Shown: piece after piece, positions 31,523 through 41,379 of the stretch
How the letters are laid out: every line of letters begins with the position of its first letter
How positions within the stretch are numbered: position 1 is the first letter of the stretch
NCBI RefSeq assembly: GCF_003008615.1
Contig: NZ_CP027657.1
Location: 1-64,000 of the forward strand
Source: Pseudomonas mendocina
GTDB taxonomy: Bacteria; Pseudomonadota; Gammaproteobacteria; Pseudomonadales; Pseudomonadaceae
Direction of reading: 5' to 3'
DNA: 64,000 nucleotides
Notes under the pieces: model-generated
What the model was told of the DNA's origin: nothing
Databases searched by the model: none
The model's input: only the letters and a program-made list of their open reading frames with translations
Position numbers and translations under genes: made by a program

Positions 31523-31626
31523 TGAAATCTCTCCTTGAGGGAAATTAATGTGGCCACCGCCAGCGGCCCGAAGACCGCGTAGTATAAAGCCTGGAGCCCC
31601 GCTTGGGCAGCATAGCGAACAATGCG

Positions 31627-32037
31627 ATGACCGATAAGACTCTGCTACACACTGCGCGTATCCCCGTACGTTGGGGTGATATGGACAGCTACGGGCACGT
31701 CAACAACATCATCTACATGCAATACCTTGAAGAGGCTCGGGTCGCCTGGTTCGAACTGGCTGGCGTACCGATGAGCAACGTGCCATTGGGCCCAGTGGTA
31801 CTGCAGACTCAGCACACCTATCTCAAGCCCGTGGTGCACCCAGCCACCGTAGTGGTCGAGTTGCGCGCCGGCGCGGTCGGTCGCAGCAGCCTGGTGGTCG
31901 AGCACAGGCTGACGACCGTGGAAGATCCACAGACGGTCTACGGCGAGGGCTACTGCAAGCTGGTATGGATCGATCATGCCAAAGGGAATTCCGTGGCGCT
32001 GCCTGAGCATGTGCGCGCCTTGTTCAGCGTCATCTGA
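31627..32037 (+). CDS. Hot-dog fold acyl-CoA thioesterase (4HBT)
   Basis: 136 residues from MTDKTLLHTARIPVRW. The 4HBT active-site motif GDMDSYGHVNNIIYMQYLEEAR carries the catalytic Asp, and the long central helix and strand order fit the fold. Probably hydrolyses acyl-CoA esters; the exact substrate is unknown. It is syntenic with the PA2801-type gene next to mlaA, with which it is divergent. Confidence 0.88.
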   Translation: MTDKTLLHTARIPVRWGDMDSYGHVNNIIYMQYLEEARVAWFELAGVPMSNVPLGPVVLQTQHTYLKPVVHPATVVVELRAGAVGRSSLVVEHRLTTVEDPQTVYGEGYCKLVWIDHAKGNSVALPEHVRALFSVI

Positions 32038-32099
32038 CGGTCATATTGCGGTCATCCGCTGGCGCTAGATTGGACGAGGCCACTGCCACGGATGACCTC

Positions 32100-32819
32100 A
32101 TGCCCCACGCCTCCCCAACCGCCCTGATCTTCGAGCTTTCCGGCTGCCTGGTCGATTTCGGTGCCCGTACGTTGCCAGTCGCGTTGCAGCGCCTGCATCC
32201 GCAACGCGAACGCCCTGCCCTCGCCAGCACGGCCGAACAGGCCCTTGCCAGCATGCTGGGAACGACTCCCATCCCTGCCCAGTTGCAGGATCTGCAGCAG
32301 ACGCTGAGCGAAGTGGCCGGCGAGCATAGCGAACTGACACCCGGCGCAGCTCAATTGCTGGCCGCTCTACACGCCGACGGCATCCCCTGCGCCTGGCTCG
32401 ATGCCCTGCCCGCCGATGCCAGTCTGCGTTTGGCCGAGGCCTTGCCGACACCTGTCGAAGCCGTGCTCACGCGCCAAACCAGGCCCTGGCCGGCTCCAGA
32501 CGGTTGCTGGCAGGCCCTGAGCCAGTTGGAAGTGCAGCGCCTGGATGGCTGCATTGTGGTCAGTGGCAACCCACTGTTGCTACAAGCCGGACTCAATGCC
32601 GGCTGCTGGACGATCGGCCTGGCCGCCTGCGGCCCGCTGTGTGGTTACGCCCTGAGCGACTGGCAGGCACTGAACGCGAGCGAGCAGGAACGCCTGCGCG
32701 CCGAAGCCACGCTGCTGCTCTACCGGCTAGGCGTGCATTCGGTGGTCGACCATCTAGAGGCGATAGACGCCAGCCTCGAAGACATCGGGCTACGTCGGCA
32801 GAAAGGTGAAAAGCCCTGA
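32100..32819 (+). CDS. HAD-like protein with altered first motif
   Basis: 239 residues from MPHASPTALIF. The order resembles phosphonatase-type HAD proteins: motif I segment LIFELSGCLVDFG, cap helices, VVSGNPLLLQAGLNAGCWTIGLA in the place of motifs III-IV. However, the motif I nucleophile Asp is replaced by Glu, so phosphatase activity is doubtful. Position matches the PA2803-type gene of P. aeruginosa. It may be a binding or regulatory relic. Confidence 0.65.
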   Translation: MPHASPTALIFELSGCLVDFGARTLPVALQRLHPQRERPALASTAEQALASMLGTTPIPAQLQDLQQTLSEVAGEHSELTPGAAQLLAALHADGIPCAWLDALPADASLRLAEALPTPVEAVLTRQTRPWPAPDGCWQALSQLEVQRLDGCIVVSGNPLLLQAGLNAGCWTIGLAACGPLCGYALSDWQALNASEQERLRAEATLLLYRLGVHSVVDHLEAIDASLEDIGLRRQKGEKP

Positions 32820-32937
32820 CACATTTGACCCGCGTCAGGCAAAGCCAGCGTGCTTGAATTACCCTGCAGGTACGGGCTGAAAACTTCCGGCAGCGCCAGG
32901 GGTCAATGCCTATGCCTATTCGATAAGGGAGAACTCT

Positions 32938-33204
32938 ATGCCAGCGAATGACCTGCAGCAGCAACTGGAAGCCCTCCACCAGCACCTGGCCCAGGACACG
33001 CCGCTCAGCGAAGAAGAACGGGCATCGCTTTACCTTCTGACCCAGGAAATCGAAGTGCAACTGGCGCGCGAAGCCGCAGCAGCGCCCGATGCGACACTGG
33101 TCGATGGCGTCAACCTAGCAGTGGAACGCTTCGAAGCCAGCCACCCGACACTCGCCGGAACCCTGCGCAACATCATGCAGAGCCTGGCCAACATGGGTAT
33201 CTGA
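32938..33204 (+). CDS. DUF4404-family protein
   Basis: 88 residues with GGGAG before the ATG. Almost entirely helical (NDLQQQLEALHQHLAQDTPLSEEERASLYLLTQEIE), ending FEASHPTLAGTLRNIMQSLANMGI, the family's characteristic end. Function unknown; conserved next to queF in Pseudomonas. Confidence 0.85.
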   Translation: MPANDLQQQLEALHQHLAQDTPLSEEERASLYLLTQEIEVQLAREAAAAPDATLVDGVNLAVERFEASHPTLAGTLRNIMQSLANMGI

Positions 33205-33280
33205 ACGCCCCATCCCCGGCTACAACCGGGGCATTACCCAAGTGCCGCCACCCCTTCCGGGTTGGCGGCATTTTCATAGG

Positions 33281-34111
33281 CTACTGGCGTACCAGGCGCC
33301 CGTTGTCCGGCGCGATGGCGGCGGTGCTGCGATAGGGGTTGATATCCAGACCACCGCGGCGCACGTAACGCGCATAAACGGTCAGGGAATGCGGCTGTAG
33401 CAGACGTTGCAGATCGAGAAAGATGCGCTCCACGCACTGCTCGTGGAAGTCCGCGTGCTGACGGAAACTCACCAGATAAGCCAGCAGGCTGGCGTGATCC
33501 AGCGCCGCACCACGATACTGCACGACAAGACTGCCCCAATCCGGCTGGCCGGTCACCGGACAGTTGGACTTGAGCAGATGGCTGTGCAGGCTCTCCTCAA
33601 CCACCCGCTCGGCATCGCAGCGCAGCAGCTCCGGCTGCGGGTGGTCGTACTGGCTGACGCTGACCTCCAGCTCATCGATGCATTGGCCCGGCAACGTCGC
33701 CACGCCCTCTCCCGCTACCTCGTCCAGCGAGCGCAGGCGCACCACTACCGGCTTGCCGGCCACCGCCGACAGATCGCGCGCCAGCGTCGCCTGTAGCTCA
33801 TCCCAACTGGCAAATACCGTCTGGTTCAGTGAGTTGAGGTAGAGCTTGAAGGATTTGGATTCGATGATGTTCGGCGAATCCGCCGGGATGGCGAACTCGC
33901 CGATCGCCACCACGGGCTTGCCAGACGGCAACAGCCAGGACAGCTCGTAGCAGTTCCAGTAGTCCACGCCCTGATACGGCAGGCTGGCACCGTCGAGGCC
34001 CAGTTCCGCCCACTTGGTGGCGCGCGAGATGGGGAACAGCAGCTCGGGGCTGTACTCGGCGATGTACTGGCTGGACTTACCCAGCGGGGAGTGTTCGGCG
34101 GGGTGCTGCAT
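33281..34111 (-). CDS. queF: NADPH-dependent 7-cyano-7-deazaguanine reductase
   Basis: 276 residues from [16 protein letters not shown]. Long (bidomain) QueF that reduces preQ0 to preQ1 in queuosine synthesis. The E(S/L)KSxK-type motif [15 protein letters not shown] and the thioimide-forming Cys in [16 protein letters not shown] are present. The 52-residue extension to 34267 runs into REP-like DNA and is rejected. Confidence 0.95.
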   Translation of the reverse strand: MQHPAEHSPLGKSSQYIAEYSPELLFPISRATKWAELGLDGASLPYQGVDYWNCYELSWLLPSGKPVVAIGEFAIPADSPNIIESKSFKLYLNSLNQTVFASWDELQATLARDLSAVAGKPVVVRLRSLDEVAGEGVATLPGQCIDELEVSVSQYDHPQPELLRCDAERVVEESLHSHLLKSNCPVTGQPDWGSLVVQYRGAALDHASLLAYLVSFRQHADFHEQCVERIFLDLQRLLQPHSLTVYARYVRRGGLDINPYRSTAAIAPDNGRLVRQ

Positions 34112-34197
34112 GGTGCGCGATCCAGGGTGGCGAAAACCGCGCGAGTTTAGCGGGTTGAGCGCGACGTCGCACCCGCGAAGCATGACGCCGGCCACCT

Positions 34198-34265
34198 GTA
34201 GGAGCGAGCTCTGCTCGCGAATTGCATTACAGCAAGAAGCTTCGCGAGCAAAGCTCGCTCCTACC
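34198..34265. repeat. REPIN: two inverted GTAGGAGCGAGC repeats
   Basis: GTAGGAGCGAGCTCTGCTCGCGAA and its near inverse at 34241-34265 form a REP doublet typical of Pseudomonas. Such units are moved by RAYT transposases encoded elsewhere. Confidence 0.85.
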
Positions 34266-34349
34266 ACAACAATCAGTAACGCAGTGCCCCGTGGTAGGGG
34301 CTTTCGGCTCGGGCATCCTGCTTCGCTCTACCTCCTGCATCCCTGCAGT

Positions 34350-34398
34350 CGCAGCCGCGACTGCCTCAAAAGCTCGCCGCTAAAGCGCCTCCTACAGG
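34350..34398 (-). repeat. REP-like element before the RND pump 3' end
   Basis: Read leftward: CCTGTAGGAGGCGCTTTAGC followed by GGCGAGC. Another Pseudomonas REP variant. The 34112-34400 gap holds only this and the REPIN. Confidence 0.75.
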
Positions 34399-34400
34399 AT

Positions 34401-37400
34401 TCAGACCGCCACCTGCTCGTCCTCGATCTTGCGCAGCGGCGCCCAGCGACGCAGCAACAGGTACAGCGTCGGGATCACATAAAGCGTGAAGAAGGTGCCG
34501 ACCAGCAGCCCACCGACGATCACCAGACCAATCTGCTGGCGGCTTTCGGCCCCCGCCCCCGTGGCAATGGCCAAGGGCAGCGAACCCAGCACCATGGCGC
34601 CGGTGGTCATCAGGATCGGCCGCAGGCGCTGCACCGAAGCTTCGATCACCGCCTCGCGCAGCGCCTTGCCCTCACGCAGCAGGTGGTTGGCGAACTCGAC
34701 GATCAGAATGCCGTGCTTGGTGATCAGGCCGATCAGGGTCACCAGACCGATCTGCGAATAGATGTTCCAGGTACCACCAAACAGCTTCAGCGCCAGCAAG
34801 GCGCCGGCCATCGACAGCGGCACGCTGAAGAGGATGATCAACGGATCGCTGAAGCTCTCGAACTGCGCCGCCAGCACCAGGAAGATGAAGGCCAGCGCCA
34901 GGGCGAAGATCAGCAGAATGCCCGAGCTGGATTCCTTGAAATCGCGCGAGGTGCCGGTGTAGTCGTACTGCGTCTCCGGCGGGAACACCTCGCGCGCAGC
35001 CGCCTCCAGATGATTCAGGGCCTCACCCAGGGTGTAACCGGTACCGACGTTGGCGCTGATGGTCACCGCACGCAGCTGGTTGAAGTGGTTGAGTTCGCGC
35101 GGCGCCACGGTTTCGCGAACCTCGATCAGGTTGGATAGCTGCACCATGCCGCCGTCACGGTCACGCACATAGACGCGATCCAGATCCTGCGGGTTGCTGC
35201 GGTCGATGTCCTGCAGCTGCACCAGCACGTCGTATTGTTCGCCGTTCTGCTTGAAACGGGTGACCTGACGGCTGCCGAACAGGCTTTCCAGGCTGCGACC
35301 GATCACCGACACATCAGTGCCGACCGCCACTGCCTGCTCGCGGTTGACGGTGATCTTGAGCTGCGGCGAGTTGAGCTTGAGGTCGCTGTCCAGACCTTCG
35401 AGGCCCGGGTAATCACGCATGCGCTCCATCAGTTGGTCGACATAGCCCTGCAGTTCGGCGTACTCCATGGACGAGCGGATGACGAAGTTGATTGGCTGGT
35501 TGCGCGCGCTCTGCCCCAGCGGCGGACGATTGACCGGCGTGACGCGCATGCCGGCGATGTCCTGCAATTGCGGTAACAGCTCATTACGAATATCGAACTG
35601 GCTGCGCGAGCGCTCGCCCCAATCCTCCAGCTTCATGAAGGAAATACCCTGCGCCACCGTGGGGAAGCCGGCGATCATCAGGTAGCGATTGGTCTCGGGA
35701 ATGCTGGCATAGGCCGCTTCTACCTCGCGGGCATAGCGCGCCGTGTAATCAATGGTGGCGCCGTCCGGCCCGTTGAACACGCCGACGATGGTGCCGGTGT
35801 CCTCGGTCGGCGCCAGCTCCGAGCGCAGGCCACCGAACAGCCAGGCGCACAGCACGAAGGCGCCGAGCAACACGCCAAGCACCAGTGGCCAGGCGCGCAG
35901 GGCGCGATCCAGGCTGTGCTTGTAGCTGTAGGTCAGGCCGTTGAGAAAGCCTTCGATCAGGTTGTACACCCGGCCATGCTGCTCGTTGTGCTGATGCGGT
36001 TTGAGCAGCACCGCACACATCATCGGCGTCAGGGTCAGAGCGACGAAGCCGGACACCAGCACCGAGCCGGCCAGCGTCCAGGCGAACTCGGTGAACAGTT
36101 TGCCGGTGGTGCCCTGCATGAAACCGATGGGGGCGAACACCGCCGCCAGGGTCAGGGTCATGGCGATCACCGCGAAGGCGATCTCGCGGCTGCCCTTGAA
36201 GGCCGCCTGCATGGGTTTCATGCCCGCCTCGATATGGCGGTGGATGTTCTCCAGCATGACGATGGCGTCATCCACCACCAGACCGATGGCCAGCACCATG
36301 GCCAGCAGGGTCAGGGTGTTGATGGTAAAACCCATCAGCGACATCAGGGCGAAGGCGCCAATCAGCGACACCGGAATGGTCACCAGCGGGATCAGCGTCG
36401 CGCGCAGCGAGCGCAGGAAGATGAAGATGATCAGGATGACCAGTGCCACCGCTTCCCAGATAGTGGTGAAGACGTTGTCGATGGATTCGCGGATGAACTG
36501 CGAGTTGTCGTTGGCCACCGTCATGTTCATGCCATCAGGCAGCAACTCCTTGACGTCGGGCCAAGCGGCTTCGAGGCCATCGGAAATGTCCAGCGGGTTG
36601 GCCGTGGCCTGTTTGACCAGACCCAGAGTCACCGCCGGCAAGCCATTGAAGCGAACCACGGTGCGCTCGTCGCGCGGCCCCACCTCGGCGCGACCGACAT
36701 CGGACAGCCGCAGCAGGTAGCCCTGCGAATCGTCGAGAATCAGCTCGTTGAACTGCTCCGGCGTGCGCAGATCGGTTTCCGACAGCACGCTGAACTCACG
36801 CTCGCGCGACTCGATGCGCCCGGCCGGGATTTCCACGTTCTGCCGACGCAGGGCGTCTTCCACGTCCTGCACGGTGAGGTTGTGCGCGGCGAGCTTCTCC
36901 GGATCGAGCCAGATCCGCATGGAGAAGGTACGCGCACCGCGCACCTGCACTTCGGAGACACCAGGAATGGTCTGCAGGCGATCCTTGATCACCCGCTCCA
37001 GCACGTCGGTGATCTCCATGGCGCTGTGCTGCTGACTGTGGAAGGCGATCCACACCACCGGTTGAGCGTCGGCCTCGACCTTCTGCACGATGGGTTCGTC
37101 CACCTCGTCCGGCAGCAGGTTGCGCACCCGACCGAGGCGATCACGAACGTCGTTGGCCGCTTCGTCGGCGCTGCGGCCAAGACGGAACTGCGCGGTGATC
37201 TGGGTATTTTCCGCGCGGCTGATGGACGTGACGAAATCCAGGCCCTCGATACCCGAGAGCACGTCCTCCACCGGCTGCGCCACCTGCGACTCCATGATCT
37301 CCGGGCTAGCGCCGGGATAGGTGACCTGCACGGTGACGATGGGCACATCGATATTGGGGTATTCACGCACGTTGAGGCGGTCGTAGGCCATCAGGCCCAG

Positions 37401-37469
37401 CAGCACCACGATCAGCGATAGAACAGTGGCGAATACCGGCCGGCGAATGCAGACATCTGACAGCGTCAC
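34401..37469 (-). CDS. RND efflux pump permease (HAE1 family)
   Basis: 1022 residues, the usual RND length with 12 membrane spans. TM1 at about 12-30, a large periplasmic porter loop, and TM4 with the proton-relay Asp pair (LAIGLVVDDAIVMLENI), repeated in the second half (GLITKHGILIVEFAN). It exports drugs or other amphiphiles by proton antiport with the adaptor encoded upstream (ATGA overlap). No outer-membrane channel gene lies in the operon, so it must share one such as an OprM homologue. Substrate unknown. Confidence 0.93.
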   Translation of the reverse strand: MTLSDVCIRRPVFATVLSLIVVLLGLMAYDRLNVREYPNIDVPIVTVQVTYPGASPEIMESQVAQPVEDVLSGIEGLDFVTSISRAENTQITAQFRLGRSADEAANDVRDRLGRVRNLLPDEVDEPIVQKVEADAQPVVWIAFHSQQHSAMEITDVLERVIKDRLQTIPGVSEVQVRGARTFSMRIWLDPEKLAAHNLTVQDVEDALRRQNVEIPAGRIESREREFSVLSETDLRTPEQFNELILDDSQGYLLRLSDVGRAEVGPRDERTVVRFNGLPAVTLGLVKQATANPLDISDGLEAAWPDVKELLPDGMNMTVANDNSQFIRESIDNVFTTIWEAVALVILIIFIFLRSLRATLIPLVTIPVSLIGAFALMSLMGFTINTLTLLAMVLAIGLVVDDAIVMLENIHRHIEAGMKPMQAAFKGSREIAFAVIAMTLTLAAVFAPIGFMQGTTGKLFTEFAWTLAGSVLVSGFVALTLTPMMCAVLLKPHQHNEQHGRVYNLIEGFLNGLTYSYKHSLDRALRAWPLVLGVLLGAFVLCAWLFGGLRSELAPTEDTGTIVGVFNGPDGATIDYTARYAREVEAAYASIPETNRYLMIAGFPTVAQGISFMKLEDWGERSRSQFDIRNELLPQLQDIAGMRVTPVNRPPLGQSARNQPINFVIRSSMEYAELQGYVDQLMERMRDYPGLEGLDSDLKLNSPQLKITVNREQAVAVGTDVSVIGRSLESLFGSRQVTRFKQNGEQYDVLVQLQDIDRSNPQDLDRVYVRDRDGGMVQLSNLIEVRETVAPRELNHFNQLRAVTISANVGTGYTLGEALNHLEAAAREVFPPETQYDYTGTSRDFKESSSGILLIFALALAFIFLVLAAQFESFSDPLIILFSVPLSMAGALLALKLFGGTWNIYSQIGLVTLIGLITKHGILIVEFANHLLREGKALREAVIEASVQRLRPILMTTGAMVLGSLPLAIATGAGAESRQQIGLVIVGGLLVGTFFTLYVIPTLYLLLRRWAPLRKIEDEQVAV

Positions 37470-38488
37470 GGCTGACGCTCCCCGCTCTTGGTGCGCACGC
37501 TCAGGCCTTCACGCACGCGCTGCCAGCCGGCGCTGATGACGGTTTCGTCGCCCTGCAATCCTTCACGCACTTCCACCAGGCCGTCGAAGCGCTTACCCAG
37601 CACCACCTCGCGGCGCTCGACCTGGTCGTCGACCACCAGGTTGACCAGCAGCTTGTCGCCCTGCGGCATCACCGCCTCTTCCGGAATCACCAACGCTTGC
37701 GGCCGCTCTTCTAGGATCACCGAAACCCGCACGAACTGGCCTGGGCGTAAGCGACGGTCGTCATTGCCGATATGCGCGCGGATCGCCTGGCTACGTCCGG
37801 CTTCGTCCAGGCGCGGGTTGATGGCGAAGATCTCGCCGCGAAAGCGTTCATCCGGATAAGTATCGAGGGTGATTTCCACAGTCTGCCCCAGACGCACCTG
37901 GGCCACGGCCTTCTGCGGAATACGGAAATCGACCTTGAGTGGGTCGAGCACTTCCAGGTTGACGATGTTCTGCCCCGCGCTGAGGTAGTCGCCGACGCTG
38001 GCCTGGCGCAGGCCGAGCACGCCATCGTAGGGCGCCTTGATCTGGGTCTTGTCGAGTCGTGCCTGGGCCAGCGCCAGGCTGGCGCGCGCGGCCTGTTGCT
38101 GACTCTGCGCCTCGTCGAGCGCCTGAGCATTGCTGGCGCCGCGCTGGAACAGCATCTGCGCGCGCTGATGGTTCTTTTCCGCGAGGTCAAGATTGGCGCG
38201 AGCCTGGGCGAATTCGGCGCGGGTGATGGCATCGTCAAGGCTGACCAGCAGGTCGCCGGTCGTCACCGCCTGCCCTTCGCGAAAATGCAGAGTTGCCAGA
38301 CGCCCCTCCACTTCCGGGCGAATCATCACTGACTCGTCGGAGCGCAACGAACCGAAGGTGATCAGTTCGTCGCGTACTTCCATTTGCCGCACCGCCACGA
38401 CCTCGACCATCGGCCCTTCGGCTGCGCTCGCTGGCAGAGCGAATGCACCCAGCAACAACCATGGAAGAGCACGTAACAGCACGGTCAT
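37466..38488 (-). CDS. RND periplasmic adaptor (membrane fusion protein)
   Basis: 340 residues. A signal peptide (LLLGAFALPASA|AEG) without lipobox, a barrel-sandwich lipoyl half (FREGQAVTTGDLLVSLDD), an alpha-hairpin (ANLDLAEKNHQRAQMLF... AQSQQQAARASLALAQARLDK), a second lipoyl half (APYDGVLGLRQASVGDYL) and a beta-barrel. It joins the permease to an outer-membrane channel. Confidence 0.92.
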   Translation of the reverse strand: MTVLLRALPWLLLGAFALPASAAEGPMVEVVAVRQMEVRDELITFGSLRSDESVMIRPEVEGRLATLHFREGQAVTTGDLLVSLDDAITRAEFAQARANLDLAEKNHQRAQMLFQRGASNAQALDEAQSQQQAARASLALAQARLDKTQIKAPYDGVLGLRQASVGDYLSAGQNIVNLEVLDPLKVDFRIPQKAVAQVRLGQTVEITLDTYPDERFRGEIFAINPRLDEAGRSQAIRAHIGNDDRRLRPGQFVRVSVILEERPQALVIPEEAVMPQGDKLLVNLVVDDQVERREVVLGKRFDGLVEVREGLQGDETVISAGWQRVREGLSVRTKSGERQP

Positions 38489-38592
38489 GATCAGCCCCTT
38501 TTTCTCGGTAGAGGCGGAGTCTAACCGGCTGTCGCGTCACTGACAGGTGCGCAAGTTATTTCGCTATGTTTTTTCGGTCGCCAGCACATCCC

Positions 38593-38694
38593 GTAGGAGC
38601 GGCTTCAGCCGCGAGCGTCAACCGTAGTCCGGATGACGCAAACCTGTAGCCGCGGCTTGCGCCGCTAAAATCGCGGATGAATCCGCTCCCACAA
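38593..38694. repeat. REP doublet between adaptor and ABC genes
   Basis: GTAGGAGCGGCTTCAGCCGCGA (38593-38614) and a related inverted unit (38645-38694, ending ATCCGCTCCCACAA). Confidence 0.75.
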
Positions 38695-38699
38695 AAGCG

Positions 38700-39494
38700 T
38701 CACTGACGCATGCCACGACCGCTGACCAGCAGACGGATGCACAGCGTATAGAGTGCGGCGGTCGCCAGCAGCATGAAGCCGATGGCCACGCCGATACGGA
38801 TGTCGGACACCCCGAGAATCCCGTAACGGAAGGCGTTGACCATATGCAGGATGGGGTTGCCCAGCGACACCGTCTGCCAGAACGGCGGCAACAGGGTGAT
38901 GGAGTAGAACACCCCGCCCAGGTAGGTCAGCGGCGTCAGCACGAAGGTGGGGATGATGGAAATATCGTCGAAGTTGCGGGCATACACCGCGTTGACGAAG
39001 CCACCGAGGGAGAAGATGGTCGCGGTCAGCAGTACCACCAGCACCGTCACGCCCAGGTGATGCACCTGCAAGTGAGTGAAGAACAACGACAGCAGCGTGA
39101 CGATGAAACCCACGGCCAGCCCTCGCAGCACGCCACCGACGACGAAGCCGATGAGGATGGTGTGCGGCGACACCGGTGACACCAGCAGCTCCTCGACGTT
39201 GCGCTGGAACTTGCTGCCGAAGAAGCTCGACACCACGTTGCCGTAGCTGTTGGTGATCACCGACATCATGATCAGCCCCGGTACGATGTACTCCATGTAG
39301 GTGAAGCCACCCATGTCGCCGATCTGCCGGCCGATCAGGTTACCGAAGATGACGAAGTACAGAACCATGGTGATCGCTGGCGGCAGCAGCGTCTGCGGCC
39401 AGATGCGCACGAAACGGCGCACCTCGCGATGAACGATGGTACGCAGGGCCACCAGGTTGGCGGTGAACTCGCTGTTGAGGTACTGAGAAGTCAT
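38700..39494 (-). CDS. ABC-2 type transporter permease
   Basis: 264 residues with six hydrophobic spans and the ABC-2 signature region (FFGSKFQRNVEELLVSPVSPHTILIGFVVGGVLRG). With the overlapping ATPase gene (ATGA) it forms a simple exporter of the YadH/YadG kind; the substrate is unknown. Position corresponds to the PA2811-type gene. Confidence 0.92.
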   Translation of the reverse strand: MTSQYLNSEFTANLVALRTIVHREVRRFVRIWPQTLLPPAITMVLYFVIFGNLIGRQIGDMGGFTYMEYIVPGLIMMSVITNSYGNVVSSFFGSKFQRNVEELLVSPVSPHTILIGFVVGGVLRGLAVGFIVTLLSLFFTHLQVHHLGVTVLVVLLTATIFSLGGFVNAVYARNFDDISIIPTFVLTPLTYLGGVFYSITLLPPFWQTVSLGNPILHMVNAFRYGILGVSDIRIGVAIGFMLLATAALYTLCIRLLVSGRGMRQ

Positions 39495-40423
39495 TGCGCC
39501 ACCTTGGCCAGATTCTTTTCCACCAGGGAGACGAACAGCTCCTCCAGGCGATTGCTCTTGTTGCGCAGGCTGAGCACCTCGACCTGCTGTTGTGCCAGCT
39601 GCTGGAACAGCGCATTCAGGCCCTGACTCTTCTCCACCTGCACCTCCAGGGTGTGATGGTCGATCAGGCGCGCAGGATAGCCCTGCAGCGGCGGTACTGT
39701 GTTGTAGGAATCCTTGAGATCGAAGAGAAAGGTCTCGACGTGCAGCTTTTTAAGCAGATCCTTCATGCTGCTCAGCTCGACGATACGACCGTGGTCGATG
39801 ATGCCGATGTTGCGACAGAGCTGCTCAGCCTCCTCCAGATAGTGGGTGGTGAGGATGATGGTGGTGCCCTGCTTGTTCAGGTCGGTGAGGAAGCTCCACA
39901 TCGAGCGGCGCAACTCGATGTCCACCCCGGCGGTCGGCTCATCGAGGATCAGCAGGCGCGGCTGGTGCACCAGGGCACGAGCGATCATCAGCCGGCGCTT
40001 CATGCCACCGGAAAGCTCGCGTGAGGCCACGTCACGCTTGTCCCACAGGCCGAGTTGGGTCAGGTACTGCTCGGCGCGCTCCTTGGCAATGGAGCGCGGA
40101 ATGCCGTAGTAGCCGGCCTGGGTGACGACGATGTCGAACACCTTCTCGAACTGGTTGAAGTTGAATTCCTGTGGCACCACGCCCAGGCAGCGCTTGAGCG
40201 CGTAGGGTTCACGGTCGAGGTCATGGCCGAACACGCTGACCGTGCCGCCGCTCTTGTTCACCAGCGTGGAAAGCACGCCGATGGTGGTGGACTTGCCGGC
40301 GCCATTAGGGCCGAGCAAGGCGAAGAAGTCACCTTCGGCGACGTCCAGATCGATGCCGTGCAGGGCCTGGAAGCCGTTTCCGTAGGTCTTGGTCAACTGG
40401 CGAATGGTCAGGGCGGAGCTCAT
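39491..40423 (-). CDS. ABC transporter ATP-binding protein
   Basis: 310 residues: Walker A GPNGAGKST, Q-loop VPQEF, signature ELSGGMKRRLMIARAL, Walker B LLILDEPTAGVD and H-loop TTHYLEEAE. The C-terminal extension is helical. It is the first gene of the two-gene exporter operon. Confidence 0.95.
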   Translation of the reverse strand: MSSALTIRQLTKTYGNGFQALHGIDLDVAEGDFFALLGPNGAGKSTTIGVLSTLVNKSGGTVSVFGHDLDREPYALKRCLGVVPQEFNFNQFEKVFDIVVTQAGYYGIPRSIAKERAEQYLTQLGLWDKRDVASRELSGGMKRRLMIARALVHQPRLLILDEPTAGVDIELRRSMWSFLTDLNKQGTTIILTTHYLEEAEQLCRNIGIIDHGRIVELSSMKDLLKKLHVETFLFDLKDSYNTVPPLQGYPARLIDHHTLEVQVEKSQGLNALFQQLAQQQVEVLSLRNKSNRLEELFVSLVEKNLAKVAQ

Positions 40424-40577
40424 GAAGATGGGATTTCCCGCGCGAGAGTGAGGTCGTTATAGATGAGGGCGGACACCGGCGATTGCAACCTGGTGTTTCA
40501 TCCGCTCCTCACTGGCATGCACCCTACCGACCCTGGCGCGCAGAGAAAAGGCCATCCTGGCGATCTTGATTATCGAC

Positions 40578-41240
40578 TCAGTCGATAACACTGGCCTCGC
40601 GCTGCATATCACCACCGAGCTGCAGCGCCCCGGACTCGAACAGATGCGGGTAGCAGCCGCGCAGGTGATCAAAGAATAGTTGCTCCGGCAGATCCTCGAA
40701 CTGACCGTGGTCGACCAGGTACTCCATGTAGCGCTCACCCTGGTCGTTGTAGGGGTGGAAGACGCTGTCATGCACGCCGTCGAACTCCAGCGGCGCCACC
40801 TTGAACACCCGGCATAGCGCCTCGTTGAACGCCGGCGTGGCCTTGACCCAGCGCCCGTCCAGATACAGTTCGGTGTAGCCATGCATGGCGAACACCTCGC
40901 TGCGCAGCAGTTCCAGCAGACGCGGCGTCGACAGGTGATTGCGCACGTCGGCCAGGCCAATACGCGCGGGAATACCGCAATGCCGGGCACAGGCAGCGAG
41001 CAGATTGGCCTTGGGCACACAGTAGGACTCCCCCGCCGCCAGGGCCTGGCTGGCCTTCAGGGTCTGCGCATCGAGGCTGAAGGCATAGGGGTTGTAGCGG
41101 ATCTCGTCACGCACTGCGGAATAAAGAGCCACAGCCTGACCGAGCGGTTCTCGTGACGTGCCGCGCCAACGTTCGGCGAACTCGATTACCGCTGGGTGGT
41201 CACTGTCAATGAAGCGGCCGGGGCGTAGGTAGGTCTGCAT
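40578..41240 (-). CDS. Transglutaminase-like domain protein
   Basis: 220 residues from MQTYLRPGRFIDSD, with AGGAG upstream. Catalytic Cys in GESYCVPKANLLAACARHCGIPARI, and the His segment MHGYTELYLDGRWVKATPAF. The family covers amidohydrolases and proteases; substrate unknown. An ATG 21 bases upstream is less likely. Confidence 0.85.
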   Translation of the reverse strand: MQTYLRPGRFIDSDHPAVIEFAERWRGTSREPLGQAVALYSAVRDEIRYNPYAFSLDAQTLKASQALAAGESYCVPKANLLAACARHCGIPARIGLADVRNHLSTPRLLELLRSEVFAMHGYTELYLDGRWVKATPAFNEALCRVFKVAPLEFDGVHDSVFHPYNDQGERYMEYLVDHGQFEDLPEQLFFDHLRGCYPHLFESGALQLGGDMQREASVID

Positions 41241-41379
41241 GGCGGGACTCCTGAAGTTCACTTCAGTCTAAACCTGCCAATTGCGCGACGTTCACGACGA
41301 TCCGGCCAAGCTCACCGCCCCTGCCGCCATTTAGGTCTATGCTCGGGGCGCCGCCCGCTCGAATCATGGAGGAATGCAC

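Noticed and set aside
36034..36040. GTCAGAG in the RND permease gene
   Set aside because: Isolated, in coding host DNA, no stem. Several chance copies of a 7-mer are expected in 64 kb.
35916..37421. Long open frame (501 codons) on the + strand
   Set aside because: Antisense shadow of the RND permease; low-complexity His/Gln-rich translation and no motifs.
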